Shown here: positions 34,593 through 43,775 of the stretch, piece after piece
Layout: every line of letters begins with the position of its first letter
Numbering within the stretch: the stretch's first letter is position 1
NCBI RefSeq assembly: GCF_051652165.1
Contig: NZ_JBOFTR010000004.1
Span: 186,001-250,000, forward strand
Direction: 5' to 3'
DNA: 64,000 bases
DNA from: Plesiomonas sp051652165
GTDB lineage: Bacteria > Pseudomonadota > Gammaproteobacteria > Enterobacterales > CAMTGL01
Position numbers and translations under genes: made by a program
Notes under the pieces: generated by a model
What the model saw: the letters and a program-made list of their open reading frames with translations, nothing else
The model's database searches: none
Told to the model about the DNA's origin: nothing

Positions 34593-34618
34593 AAACAGGC
34601 TGTTAGGCCTGTTTTTTT
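34593..34618 (+). terminator. Intrinsic terminator after aroG
   Basis: AAACAGGC (34593-34600) pairs with GCCTGTTT (34607-34614) around TGTTAG, followed by T residues. Confidence 0.9.
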
Positions 34619-34753
34619 ATTTCAGACAACAAAATACAACGCTTTTTATTCTACCATTTATGTTAAAACCGATATTTTAGATGCAGCTCGTCTGACGACA
34701 TGGTCTGACGAATCTTGCTACAATTAGCCGCTTTTTCTTTTAACTTGCGGAAT

Positions 34754-35623
34754 ATGGGCGTGCAATTACTTATCTTAACCACAATATTGTGGGGGTTATC
34801 TTTCAGTCTGATAGGGGTATATCTCTCAGGACAAGTAGATGCATGGTTTTGTGTCTTAATGCGTGTCGTTTTGGCACTAGTTGTCATGTTGCCATTTTTG
34901 CGCCCACGCTTAATCAATTGGCAGCAAAAAATAGTTTTAATGCTATTAGGGGCTTGCCAGTTAGGGGTCATGTACTTATTTTACTATCACGCGTTTTTAC
35001 TGCTTAGTGTGCCAGAGGTGGTGCTTTTTACGGTACTTACGCCACTTTATGTCACCTTAATCTATGATATTTTGCAAAAGCAGTTTATGTCAGGATATCT
35101 CATTAGTGCATTACTGGCTGTTATCGGTGCTTTAGTTATTCGCTATGATGCGGTAAGTCAGCAGTTTATTGCCGGTTTTTTAGTGGTGCAGGCTGCTAAT
35201 GTCTGTTTTGCTTTGGGGCAAGTGGGCTATAAGCGTTTTATTGAAACTTTACCACGTACTTTACCACAAAATGCTATTTTTGGTTGGTTTTACCTAGGGG
35301 CAACACTTGTTGCTGTATTCGCCTTTTTCCTGTTTGGTGATATTCAAAAACTGCCGACAACACACGTACAATGGGGCGTATTACTGTGGCTTGGGCTAGT
35401 AGCGTCTGGTGTTGGGTATTTCATGTGGAATAAAGGTGCAACGCAAGTTGATACTGGTACGTTAGCTGTTATGAATAATGCACTTATCCCTGCTGGTTTG
35501 TTAATTAATTTTGCAGTATGGAATCACCACCCAGATTGGATTCGCTTAATCATTGGTGGTGGTATTATTTTGCTCTCTTTACGTGTGAATACCTATTTCC
35601 GGCAAACAAAGTGTCATCGTTAA
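34754..35623 (+). CDS. EamA/DMT-family transporter
   Basis: A 289-residue inner-membrane protein with about ten hydrophobic segments in two repeated halves, the EamA (drug/metabolite transporter) layout. Helix one contains ILWGLSFSLIGVYLSG. The second half repeats a WLGLVASGVGYFMWNKG block typical of the family. Similar proteins are annotated as carboxylate/amino acid/amine exporters, but the substrate cannot be read here. The ATG at 34754 is preferred because it begins exactly before the first helix; the frame extends back to a TTG at 34715. It lies near aromatic amino acid genes, though with a terminator between, so a link is speculative. Confidence 0.8.
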   Translation: MGVQLLILTTILWGLSFSLIGVYLSGQVDAWFCVLMRVVLALVVMLPFLRPRLINWQQKIVLMLLGACQLGVMYLFYYHAFLLLSVPEVVLFTVLTPLYVTLIYDILQKQFMSGYLISALLAVIGALVIRYDAVSQQFIAGFLVVQAANVCFALGQVGYKRFIETLPRTLPQNAIFGWFYLGATLVAVFAFFLFGDIQKLPTTHVQWGVLLWLGLVASGVGYFMWNKGATQVDTGTLAVMNNALIPAGLLINFAVWNHHPDWIRLIIGGGIILLSLRVNTYFRQTKCHR

Positions 35624-35775
35624 CAGATATATTACGATATTGCACATACTGTTTCTAGATTTATCACATTTAGGGGGAATTGTATCTGCGTATGACCGCA
35701 CAATAAAGCCCAAAAAAGAGGTGGAGTTAGTATATAATTGTTTACTTCACCAAAATATATATTTGACTACAGTGA

Positions 35776-37068
35776 TTGACTACAGTGAAAGATGACACCT
35801 ACTCAGAGGCTTCTCTTACGCCGATGCCCGTTGTGCAGATGATTTGTCATCAGTGCGATTTGGTAGTGAATGTACCTGAGCTCACTTCAGGCTCTCGGTG
35901 TGATTGCCCGCGTTGCCATGCTGAAATTGTTTCTCGGCATCCTGAACCTGCATTACGACCTGCTATTTTTGCACTTAGCAGTTTAATTATGTTGCTAATG
36001 GCCAATTTGTATCCGTTTATTACCATGCAAGCGGTCGGTAATACAAATACAATATTATTTATTCAGGCTGGAACCGTTTTATTTAATGAGCATTACCAAT
36101 TGCTGTCATTAATTATTTTATTAATGATTCAAGGTATACCTGCTTTTTGTATGGGGCTTATTATCTATCTTTCGTTGGCTATAAGGTTTAAATTTTTACC
36201 TGCGAAAGTTTTTTTATCCCGTACTTTGTTTATGCTGATGCCATGGTGCATGGTTGAAATATTTTTAATTGGAATACTGGTTAGTTTTGTTAAATTAGTC
36301 TCATTAGCCGATATTAGTTTAGATCTCAGTTTTTGGGCATTTTGCCTATTTTGTGTATTTCAAATTAGATCGTTTCAGCAATTAGATAAAGAGTGGTTAT
36401 GGAGTGCTATTCAGCCGACTAAAAAAGTCAAACCATTAATTGCTGGTCAATCTGGGTTATCACAACAAGTTAAAGTGTGCCGTTGTTGTTCTCAGATCAT
36501 GCCATTAAGTGAAAAAAATTGTCCTCGTTGTAATTCTCGGGTTTATGCGCGCACCCCCTTTAGCTTACAAATTACATTAGCATTATTGCTAACATCAGTT
36601 GTGTTATATATTCCAGCGAATTTATTACCGATGATGGTCACAGAGAGTTTAGGCAATGCCTCATATTCTACTATTATGGAAGGGGTGCTTTTACTGTGGG
36701 GAATGAAATCTTACCCTGTTGCTGTGGTTATTTTTATTGCCAGTATATTGGTTCCTTTAAGTAAAATGTTAACAATGTTTTGGTTATGCTGGGCTGCATC
36801 ACGCCCAGACACTCAACATAAAGGCACGCAACACTGGCTTTACGAAATGGTTGAGAGCATTGGTCGATGGTCCATGGTTGATATTTTTGTTATTGCTATT
36901 TTAGTAGCATTGGTTCGTATCGGGCGTTTGATGAGTATTTATCCGGGTATGGGGGCAATGCTGTTTGCGGGTGTGGTGATAATGACCATGTTAGCGGCAT
37001 TGGCTTTTGATCCTAGACTGTTTTGGGATTCCTCTTCTCGTTCACAGGAGTTAAACCGTGAGTCATAA
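35776..37068 (+). CDS. pqiA: PqiA intermembrane transport protein
   Basis: Inner-membrane partner of the PqiB tube, part of a lipid-trafficking system between the membranes. The 430-residue product has two repeated halves. Each starts with a zinc-ribbon-like cysteine pair set (CHQCDL...CDCPRCH near residue 25; CRCCSQ...CPRCNSR near residue 235) and then four hydrophobic helices. GRWSMVDIFVIAILVALVR is the family hallmark. No good ATG exists near the conserved start. TTG 35776 or GTG 35785 are the candidates, and the ribosome site is weak. It overlaps pqiB by 11 bases. Confidence 0.92.
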   Translation: MTTVKDDTYSEASLTPMPVVQMICHQCDLVVNVPELTSGSRCDCPRCHAEIVSRHPEPALRPAIFALSSLIMLLMANLYPFITMQAVGNTNTILFIQAGTVLFNEHYQLLSLIILLMIQGIPAFCMGLIIYLSLAIRFKFLPAKVFLSRTLFMLMPWCMVEIFLIGILVSFVKLVSLADISLDLSFWAFCLFCVFQIRSFQQLDKEWLWSAIQPTKKVKPLIAGQSGLSQQVKVCRCCSQIMPLSEKNCPRCNSRVYARTPFSLQITLALLLTSVVLYIPANLLPMMVTESLGNASYSTIMEGVLLLWGMKSYPVAVVIFIASILVPLSKMLTMFWLCWAASRPDTQHKGTQHWLYEMVESIGRWSMVDIFVIAILVALVRIGRLMSIYPGMGAMLFAGVVIMTMLAALAFDPRLFWDSSSRSQELNRES

Positions 37069-38695
37069 TAGTGAGTCTGAGGCTCAAGTAAAAAAAATAA
37101 AACAATTATCGCCAGTGTGGATTGTTCCTATCGTAGCGATCTTGATTGGTTTATGGATGGTATATTACACGTTCAGTAATCAAGGCCCATTAATTACCTT
37201 TACAGCCAATAATGCTGAAGGCATTGTGGCAGGAAAAACTGAAATACAAAGTCGTAGTGTAAAAGTTGGTACAGTACAAACTGTTAAACTTGCTTCTGAT
37301 TTAAAGCATGTAATTATTACAGCCCGCTTAAATCCGGGTACAGAGAATATGCTAAATGATCAAAGTCAATTTTGGGTTGTTAAACCTGAAATTGGCCGTG
37401 AAGGGGTTACAGGGTTAGGCACTCTACTTTCGGGTGCGTATATTGAATTAAAAACCGGTAATAGTGCAAAGCCTGCACGTGATTTTACATTATTAGATAC
37501 ACCACCCATTGCACCTGCTGATGCACCTGGTTTACGTATTGAGTTAATGAGTGACGATGCATCAAGCTTAACGGTAGGTGATGTTGTGTTGTACCGTGGT
37601 TATCCAGTCGGTACTGTTGAACAGAGTCAATTTGATCTCAAAGCACGTAAAATGCGTTATCAACTGTTTATTAATGCACCTTATGACAGTTTAGTGACCA
37701 GTAATGTGCGTTTTTGGAAATCAAGTGGTGTATCGGTTGACCTGTCAGCACAGGGTTTCCGTGTTGATATGGCATCACTAAGTTCACTGGTGAGTGGTGG
37801 GGTGAGCTTTGAAGTTCCTACAGGCTGGCCTTTAGGGGAGTCTATCCCACAAAATACCTCTTTTGAATTGTATGCAAACAAGCAAAGTATTACACAAGGC
37901 TTATACGATAAATTTATTCCTTATGTGTTGTTCTTTAATGAGTCAGTTCGTGGGTTAAGTGCTGGTGCTCCTGTTGAGTATCGAGGTGTACGTATTGGTA
38001 CAGTAATGAGCGTACCGTATAACTTTGATAATAAGTTGAAGTTAGCAGAGACAGGCGGTGGGATCCCTGTATTGATCCGTTTGGAAGTTGGGCGTTTGCC
38101 TGATCGCTTAACGATACCTGAATTACGTTCAGACATTAATATGGCGATTAAACAGGGCATGCGAGCGATGTTAAAAACAGGCAACTTGCTCACAGGCCAG
38201 TTATTTGTTGATTTAAACATGGTAGAAAATGCACCTAAAATAACCTTGCATAAAGATATTGATGGTATTCAGGTTATGCCAACGGTTGCAGGTGGATTTA
38301 GCTCTATCGAGATTAAAGTGCAACAAGTGCTAGATAAGCTCAATAAATTACCTGTTGAAGCGTTGTTACAAGCAACAACTAACACAACAAAAGAGATGCA
38401 AAACACGTTACGTTCAACGTCTAAATTGGCAAGCACACTCGATAAATTGGCAACACAAGCCAATAATGAGCAATTGCCAAAAGAGCTACGTGTAACATTG
38501 AGCGAATTGCAGCAAACACTGAAAAGCTTAAATCCAGGCTCACCAGTTTATGATCGCTTGAATAATAATCTGCAATCACTTGATAAAGTGCTGCGTGATA
38601 CTCAGCCAGTAATACAAAAGATTAATCAAAAACCGAACTCATTGATATTTGGATCTTCTTCGGTAGCTGATCCTGAACCTAAGAAGGCAAGATAA
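37058..38695 (+). CDS. pqiB: PqiB MCE-domain intermembrane transport protein
   Basis: Periplasm-spanning MCE protein that forms a hexameric needle between the inner and outer membranes for lipid movement. The 545 residues (E. coli 546) contain one N-terminal anchor helix (VWIVPIVAILIGLWMVYYTF, about residues 18-37). Three MCE domains begin near residues 45, 160 and 285; each shows a YRGVRIGTV-like or RSVKVGTV-like turn. A C-terminal coiled coil with a run of leucine-spaced residues (TLDKLATQ...LSELQQTLKSLN) follows. It overlaps pqiA and is followed closely by pqiC. Confidence 0.95.
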   Translation: MSHNSESEAQVKKIKQLSPVWIVPIVAILIGLWMVYYTFSNQGPLITFTANNAEGIVAGKTEIQSRSVKVGTVQTVKLASDLKHVIITARLNPGTENMLNDQSQFWVVKPEIGREGVTGLGTLLSGAYIELKTGNSAKPARDFTLLDTPPIAPADAPGLRIELMSDDASSLTVGDVVLYRGYPVGTVEQSQFDLKARKMRYQLFINAPYDSLVTSNVRFWKSSGVSVDLSAQGFRVDMASLSSLVSGGVSFEVPTGWPLGESIPQNTSFELYANKQSITQGLYDKFIPYVLFFNESVRGLSAGAPVEYRGVRIGTVMSVPYNFDNKLKLAETGGGIPVLIRLEVGRLPDRLTIPELRSDINMAIKQGMRAMLKTGNLLTGQLFVDLNMVENAPKITLHKDIDGIQVMPTVAGGFSSIEIKVQQVLDKLNKLPVEALLQATTNTTKEMQNTLRSTSKLASTLDKLATQANNEQLPKELRVTLSELQQTLKSLNPGSPVYDRLNNNLQSLDKVLRDTQPVIQKINQKPNSLIFGSSSVADPEPKKAR

Positions 38696-38723
38696 CATGA
38701 TTGAGAATTGGAAAGGGTTGATG

Positions 38724-39332
38724 ATGAAAAAGTGGGTGGTAGCTTGTACATTCCTACTCTCTGCCTGTAGCAGTACACCAGATATTGCTTACTATCAGTT
38801 AGCGGTAAAGCCTGCAGCGACCAAAATAGAACAGCAAAGTAATAATGTATTGTTAGTGAACCCTGTTTCTGTCGCGGATTATTTGGCAGGCCCTGGTATT
38901 GCTTACCAAACAAACGATATTGAGATGGTAGTAACACAGCAAAACTTATGGGTAGATAACTTATCTGCGCAGTTAACACGGACTTTAGCGGCAACGTTAA
39001 CGACGCAACTTCCACAATGGCAGGTTGCATCAAACACAACGTTAACCACGCCATGGCAATTGAGCGTGCAAGTTGATCGTTTCCAAGGGCGTTACGATGG
39101 TACTGTGCTGATCAGTGGTCGTTGGACACTGACGCATAATAATCAACATTGGCAACAAAGTTTTGTGCAAACTTTGCCACAGCAAAAAGATGGTTATGCT
39201 GACATGGTTCGTGTAATGAGTGCGGGTTGGCAGGCACAAGCTGTTGATATTGCAAAATATATACAAACATTAGATGTAATGCCTCGTTCAGAAAACGGTA
39301 CAACACCACCGTTTCGGATCACGCAGCAGTAA
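38724..39332 (+). CDS. pqiC: PqiC outer-membrane-associated lipoprotein
   Basis: Lipoprotein that docks the PqiB needle at the outer membrane. The 202-residue product from ATG 38724 has a lipoprotein signal MKKWVVACTFLLSAC with the lipobox LSAC and Ser-Ser next. GAAAGGG is 6 bases upstream. Earlier in-frame ATGs at 38697 and 38721 are possible, but they give a poorer signal or spacing. DUF330/ABC-type transport auxiliary features: YYQLAVKP, VLLVNPVSVADYLAGPGIAYQTND and VDRFQGRYDG. It completes the pqiABC operon. Confidence 0.9.
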   Translation: MKKWVVACTFLLSACSSTPDIAYYQLAVKPAATKIEQQSNNVLLVNPVSVADYLAGPGIAYQTNDIEMVVTQQNLWVDNLSAQLTRTLAATLTTQLPQWQVASNTTLTTPWQLSVQVDRFQGRYDGTVLISGRWTLTHNNQHWQQSFVQTLPQQKDGYADMVRVMSAGWQAQAVDIAKYIQTLDVMPRSENGTTPPFRITQQ

Positions 39333-39467
39333 TATGCTAATGTGGGATATATATCCCTAAGTTTATATTTAGATACATTTACACTTATCAATGCGCATAA
39401 TTCGCCACATCTGGCAGATTATGCGCATTTATTATAATGAAGTAGATATCTAATATGAGATAAGCAT

Positions 39468-40235
39468 ATGTCGATCGAAAAAGTATTTAGACTAGATGGT
39501 GATGTTGCCATTATTACTGGCGCTGGGGCAGGTATAGGCCAAGCCATTGCATCTGTGTTTGCTGATGCAGGTGCAGCAGTCGTGATCTCTGATATTGATT
39601 TAAAAACAGCACAAAGTGTGGCTGATGAAATTATCGGTACGGGTGGTCAAGCTATTGCAGTTGCTTGTGATATTACCCAAGAGTCTGATCTGAATGCATT
39701 GATTGAAAAGACATTGCAAGCATTCGGAAAAATTACGTTATTAGTTAATAATGCAGGTGGTGGTGGGCCAAAACCCTTTGATATGCCAATGCATGATTTT
39801 GAGCGAGCTTATCAGCTCAATGTATTCCCTGCATTTAGGTTATGTCAGTTGTGTGCACCACACATGGCGGATAACGGTGGTGGTTCGGTAGTGAATATCA
39901 CCTCAATGGCTGGTGAGAACATTAATAGCAATATGGCTTCATATGCCTCATCAAAAGCAGCTCTGAATCATCTAACGCGCAATATCGCGTTTGATTTGGG
40001 TGCACACGGCATTCGTGTTAATGCTATTGCACCTGGTGCAGTACGCACTCATGCATTATCAACGGTGTTAACCGAAGAAATTGAGTATCAAATGCTGAAA
40101 AAAACCCCACTAGGGCGTTTAGGTCTACCTTCAGATATCGCATATGCGGCGCTGTTTTTAGCCTCTGCTGGTGCGGCATGGGTTAGTGGCCAAGTGCTGA
40201 CCGTCAGTGGTGGTGGTTCACAAGAGCTCGAGTAA
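39468..40235 (+). CDS. hdhA: 7-alpha-hydroxysteroid dehydrogenase (SDR family)
   Basis: NAD-dependent oxidation of the 7-alpha hydroxyl of bile acids such as cholate. The 255 residues equal E. coli HdhA, and the sequences match along the whole length. Visible: Rossmann TGAGAGIG at about residues 18-25, NNAGGGGPKPFDMPM, the catalytic Ser in ITSMAGEN, Tyr-x3-Lys in YASSKAALNHL, and the C-terminal WVSGQVLTVSGGG. The identity is supported by length and the shared GGGGPKPFDMPM stretch, which is not common in other SDRs. It stands alone with its own terminator. It suggests life in an animal gut at least part of the time. Confidence 0.9.
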   Translation: MSIEKVFRLDGDVAIITGAGAGIGQAIASVFADAGAAVVISDIDLKTAQSVADEIIGTGGQAIAVACDITQESDLNALIEKTLQAFGKITLLVNNAGGGGPKPFDMPMHDFERAYQLNVFPAFRLCQLCAPHMADNGGGSVVNITSMAGENINSNMASYASSKAALNHLTRNIAFDLGAHGIRVNAIAPGAVRTHALSTVLTEEIEYQMLKKTPLGRLGLPSDIAYAALFLASAGAAWVSGQVLTVSGGGSQELE

Positions 40236-40285
40236 TTTACCAAAAGCATGTTTAGTTGGCAGCTATGTTTAGCCGCCATATACAT

Positions 40286-40310
40286 AACCGCCTTTTTAGG
40301 CGGTTTTTTA
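40286..40310 (+). terminator. Intrinsic terminator after hdhA
   Basis: AACCGCCT (40286-40293), TTTT loop, AGGCGGTT (40298-40305), then T residues. Confidence 0.9.
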
Positions 40311-40440
40311 CGTTTGCGGGATAGAGAACCGTTTTATAGATTGGGGATAACAGATGATATACCTGATTTTACTGTTGTCAGCAGAGGTAATCGACTAGAG
40401 TAACTGATAATAAGATAGACAGCCTATTCAAGGGGTTATC

Positions 40441-41472
40441 ATGCAGAGCATCACACCCAAAACAGTGCGAGTTTTCATTTCACACTCGGTTGACCCTTGG
40501 TTCAACCTTGCGGTTGAAGAGTGCATTTTCCGGCAAATGCCGGCCGATCAAACCGTGCTGTATTTATGGCGCAATGCCGATACCGTGGTGATAGGGCGGG
40601 GGCAAAACCCGTGGAAAGAGTGCAATACCCGTCGGATGGATGAAGATGGTGTCAAGTTGGCACGTCGACAAAGTGGGGGCGGTGCGGTATTCCATGATCT
40701 GGGTAATACCAATTTCACTTTTATGGCAGCAAAACCTGAATACGATAAAACGGTATCAACCCAGATAATCATCAATGCACTGCATCTAATGGGTATTGAT
40801 GCCAGTGCATCTGGCCGTAATGACCTAATAGTGGAAACCGCAGACGGCGAGCGTAAAATCTCCGGTTCAGCATACCGTGAAACACCTGATCGTGGTTTTC
40901 ACCACGGCACGTTGCTGTTGGCTGCCGATCTTTCACGTTTGGCGGATTACCTAAACCCTGATCCTAAAAAATTAGCCAGCAAAGGCATTACCTCAGTACG
41001 TTCACGGGTGGCAAACCTCAATGAGCTGGTGGCCGGTATTGATCATGCGCAGATTTGCGATGCTATACAGCAGGCATTTTTTGACCATCATCAAACATCT
41101 GTTGTTCCCGAAATTATTTCGCCGGAACATATGCCTGACTTGCCCAACTTCGCCGATCAATATGCTCAGCAAAAAAGCTGGGAGTGGAACTTTGGCAAAG
41201 CGCCACAGTTCACGCATACACTTGATCAACGTTTTAACTGGGGTGGCATGACACTGCACTGCAATGTTGAAAAAGGTGTGATATCAGAAACACAAATATT
41301 TACTGATAGCCTAACGCCAGCCATCTTCGAGAGTCTTTCTGAGCTGTTAGTTGGCGTGCAATATAGTGCTGACAGTATTAAGCAGGCAGTGATGCAATGT
41401 GCCGCTGAGCAACCAGAATATCTGGCTGAGTTGAGCGAACTGGCAGAGTGGTTACAGCACGAAGTGCGCTAA
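40441..41472 (+). CDS. lplA: Lipoate-protein ligase A
   Basis: Activates free lipoate with ATP and attaches it to lipoyl domains of the 2-oxoacid dehydrogenases and GcvH. The 343-residue product (E. coli 338) has the conserved lipoyl-AMP binding loop RRQSGGGAVFHD at about residues 75-86. DPWFNLAVEECIFRQMPA, GRNDLIVE, KISGSAYRE and the C-terminal adaptor domain are also present. Independent gene with a terminator shared with metG on the far side. AGGGG stands before the ATG. Confidence 0.96.
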   Translation: MQSITPKTVRVFISHSVDPWFNLAVEECIFRQMPADQTVLYLWRNADTVVIGRGQNPWKECNTRRMDEDGVKLARRQSGGGAVFHDLGNTNFTFMAAKPEYDKTVSTQIIINALHLMGIDASASGRNDLIVETADGERKISGSAYRETPDRGFHHGTLLLAADLSRLADYLNPDPKKLASKGITSVRSRVANLNELVAGIDHAQICDAIQQAFFDHHQTSVVPEIISPEHMPDLPNFADQYAQQKSWEWNFGKAPQFTHTLDQRFNWGGMTLHCNVEKGVISETQIFTDSLTPAIFESLSELLVGVQYSADSIKQAVMQCAAEQPEYLAELSELAEWLQHEVR

Positions 41473-41504
41473 GCGTACCTTGCGTGGCGAAATGTGCAGT
41501 AGAT

Positions 41505-41538
41505 AAAAAAACAGCACGCAATGCGTGCTGTTTTTTTA
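41505..41538. terminator. Bidirectional terminator between lplA and metG
   Basis: ACAGCACGCA (41511-41520) and TGCGTGCTGT (41522-41531) form a near-continuous palindrome, with A residues on the left and T residues on the right. Confidence 0.9.
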
Positions 41539-41560
41539 TGTTATAGCAATGAGAGAGGGG

Positions 41561-43606
41561 TTATTTTACCCGCTGGCCTGGTTTTGCACCTGAATCAGGG
41601 CTAAGAATAAACAGATCACTGCCGCCGTCACCGGCTGCCAACACCATACCCTCGGAGATGCCAAAACGCATCTTACGTGGCGCAAGGTTGGCGACCATCA
41701 CGGTCATCCGACCTTCCAGATCTTCGGGTTTGTAGGCTGATTTAATACCGGCAAATACCTGACGGGTCTCTCCGCCCAGATCGAGTGTCAACTTCACCAG
41801 TTTATCCGCTTCAGGCACAGACTCTGCTTTTGCAATCAGCGCAATACGCAAGTCAACCTTACTGAAATCATCAATACCGATAGTCTCGCAGATTGGGTTT
41901 TTATCCAGCTCAGTCGGCTCTTTTACCGGCATTGCTGCCGCAGCCTCTTCTTTTGACTCTTCAATCATGGCATTGACCTTGTCAGGATCAATACGGTTGA
42001 ACAGTGCTTTAAAGGTATTTACTTTGTGATTTAACAGGGGGGTCGCTACGTTATCCCATGTTAACGTTGTGTTGAGGAAACCTTCAGCACGCTCACTGAG
42101 CATTGGCATTACAGGTTTTAGGTAAGTCATCAACACACGGAACAGGTTAATTCCCATTGAGCAGATAGCGTGGAGATCGGCATCACGGCCCTCTTGTTTA
42201 GCCACGACCCATGGCGCTTGCTCATCCACATAGCGGTTAGCTTTGTCTGCCAGTGCCATAATTTCGCGGATAGCCTTGCCATATTCACGCGCTTCATACG
42301 CTTGTGCAATCATCTCTGCGGCATCAGTAAATTCAGCAAACAGCGCCGAATCAGCCAGATTATCTGCCAACATACCGTCAAAGCGTTTAGCAATAAAACC
42401 GGCATTTCGTGAGGCCAGATTCACCAGCTTATTCACGATATCCGCATTAACACGCTGGATAAAATCATCCAGATTCAAATCTAGATCATCAATGCGAGAA
42501 GAGAGTTTTGCCGCGTAGTAATAACGTAAACAATCTGGGTCTAAATGCTTCAGATATGTGCCGGCTTTAATAAACGTGCCGCGTGATTTAGACATTTTTG
42601 CGCCATTTACGGTCACATAACCATGCACGAAAACATGGGTTGGTTTACGGAATTGGCTACCGTCGAGCATTGCTGGCCAGAACAGACTGTGGAAATAGAC
42701 AATATCTTTACCAATAAAATGGTATAACTCGGCAGTAGAATCAGTGTTCCAAAACTCGTCAAAATTGAGATCACTGCGCTTATCGCAAAGATTTTTGAAT
42801 GACCCCATGTAGCCGATAGGCGCATCAAGCCAGACATAGAAGTACTTGCTCGGCGCATCAGGGATCTCAAAACCAAAGTAAGGTGCATCGCGGGTAATAT
42901 CCCACTGTTGCAGGCCTGACTCAAACCACTCCTGCATTTTATTGGCCACTTCATCTTGCAGTGTACCAGAGCGGATCCACGCCTTTAACATGCCTTCAAA
43001 AGAGGGCAGATCAAAGAAAAAGTGCTCAGTCTCTTTCATGACGGGTGTTGCACCTGATACTGCAGACTGTGGATTAATCAGCTCAGTTGGGCTGTAAGTT
43101 GCACCACACACTTCACAGTTATCACCGTACTGATCTTCTGCTTTGCATTTTGGGCACGTTCCTTTCACGAAACGGTCAGGCAAAAACATACTTTTTTCGG
43201 GATCAAAAAGCTGAGAAATTGTCCGCGTTTTGATAAAACCATTCTCTTTCAATCGGCCATAAATCATGCCCGCTAACTCACGGTTTTCATCACTGTGAGT
43301 TGAATGGTAGTTATCAAAACTGATATTAAAACCGGCGAAATCTTGTTGATGCTCACGGCTGACATCAGCAATCATCTGCTCTGGTGCAATTCCCATTTGC
43401 TGCGCTTTGAGCATAATAGGTGTACCGTGAGCATCATCAGCGCACACAAAATAGGCTTCATTCCCACGCATACGCTGGAAACGCACCCAAATATCTGCCT
43501 GAATATGCTCAAGCATGTGGCCTAAATGAATAGAGCCATTGGCATATGGTAAAGCACAGGTGACCAGAAGTTTTCTTGCTGAAATAGCCTTAGCATCGAG
43601 AGACAT
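41561..43606 (-). CDS. metG: Methionyl-tRNA synthetase
   Basis: Charges tRNA-Met. The 681-residue class Ia enzyme (E. coli 677) has the HIGH-type motif HLGHM in ALPYANGSIHLGHML at about residues 18-32. A zinc knuckle is present with Cys pairs (CPKCKAEDQYGDNCEVCG), and the KMSKS loop is KMSKSRGTF. An anticodon-binding helical domain is followed by a C-terminal EMAP-type dimerisation and tRNA-binding domain (about residues 580-681: DFSKVDLRIALIAKAE...). It is divergent from apbC, the common enterobacterial metG-mrp arrangement. Confidence 0.98.
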   Translation of the reverse strand: MSLDAKAISARKLLVTCALPYANGSIHLGHMLEHIQADIWVRFQRMRGNEAYFVCADDAHGTPIMLKAQQMGIAPEQMIADVSREHQQDFAGFNISFDNYHSTHSDENRELAGMIYGRLKENGFIKTRTISQLFDPEKSMFLPDRFVKGTCPKCKAEDQYGDNCEVCGATYSPTELINPQSAVSGATPVMKETEHFFFDLPSFEGMLKAWIRSGTLQDEVANKMQEWFESGLQQWDITRDAPYFGFEIPDAPSKYFYVWLDAPIGYMGSFKNLCDKRSDLNFDEFWNTDSTAELYHFIGKDIVYFHSLFWPAMLDGSQFRKPTHVFVHGYVTVNGAKMSKSRGTFIKAGTYLKHLDPDCLRYYYAAKLSSRIDDLDLNLDDFIQRVNADIVNKLVNLASRNAGFIAKRFDGMLADNLADSALFAEFTDAAEMIAQAYEAREYGKAIREIMALADKANRYVDEQAPWVVAKQEGRDADLHAICSMGINLFRVLMTYLKPVMPMLSERAEGFLNTTLTWDNVATPLLNHKVNTFKALFNRIDPDKVNAMIEESKEEAAAAMPVKEPTELDKNPICETIGIDDFSKVDLRIALIAKAESVPEADKLVKLTLDLGGETRQVFAGIKSAYKPEDLEGRMTVMVANLAPRKMRFGISEGMVLAAGDGGSDLFILSPDSGAKPGQRVK

Positions 43607-43775
43607 AATAATAGTTCTACTGTTGTAGTATCAGATTTACGAATCTTGTGATGTTACCGCATCATTCTGTTTGTCGCTACCCACAGCCTATAATCAATAG
43701 GGTTGATTTGCAGATCAAATTCCCCCAACCTTGGATAAGAAAAACACCACATTCATCATAAAAGGAGTAGTCGGA

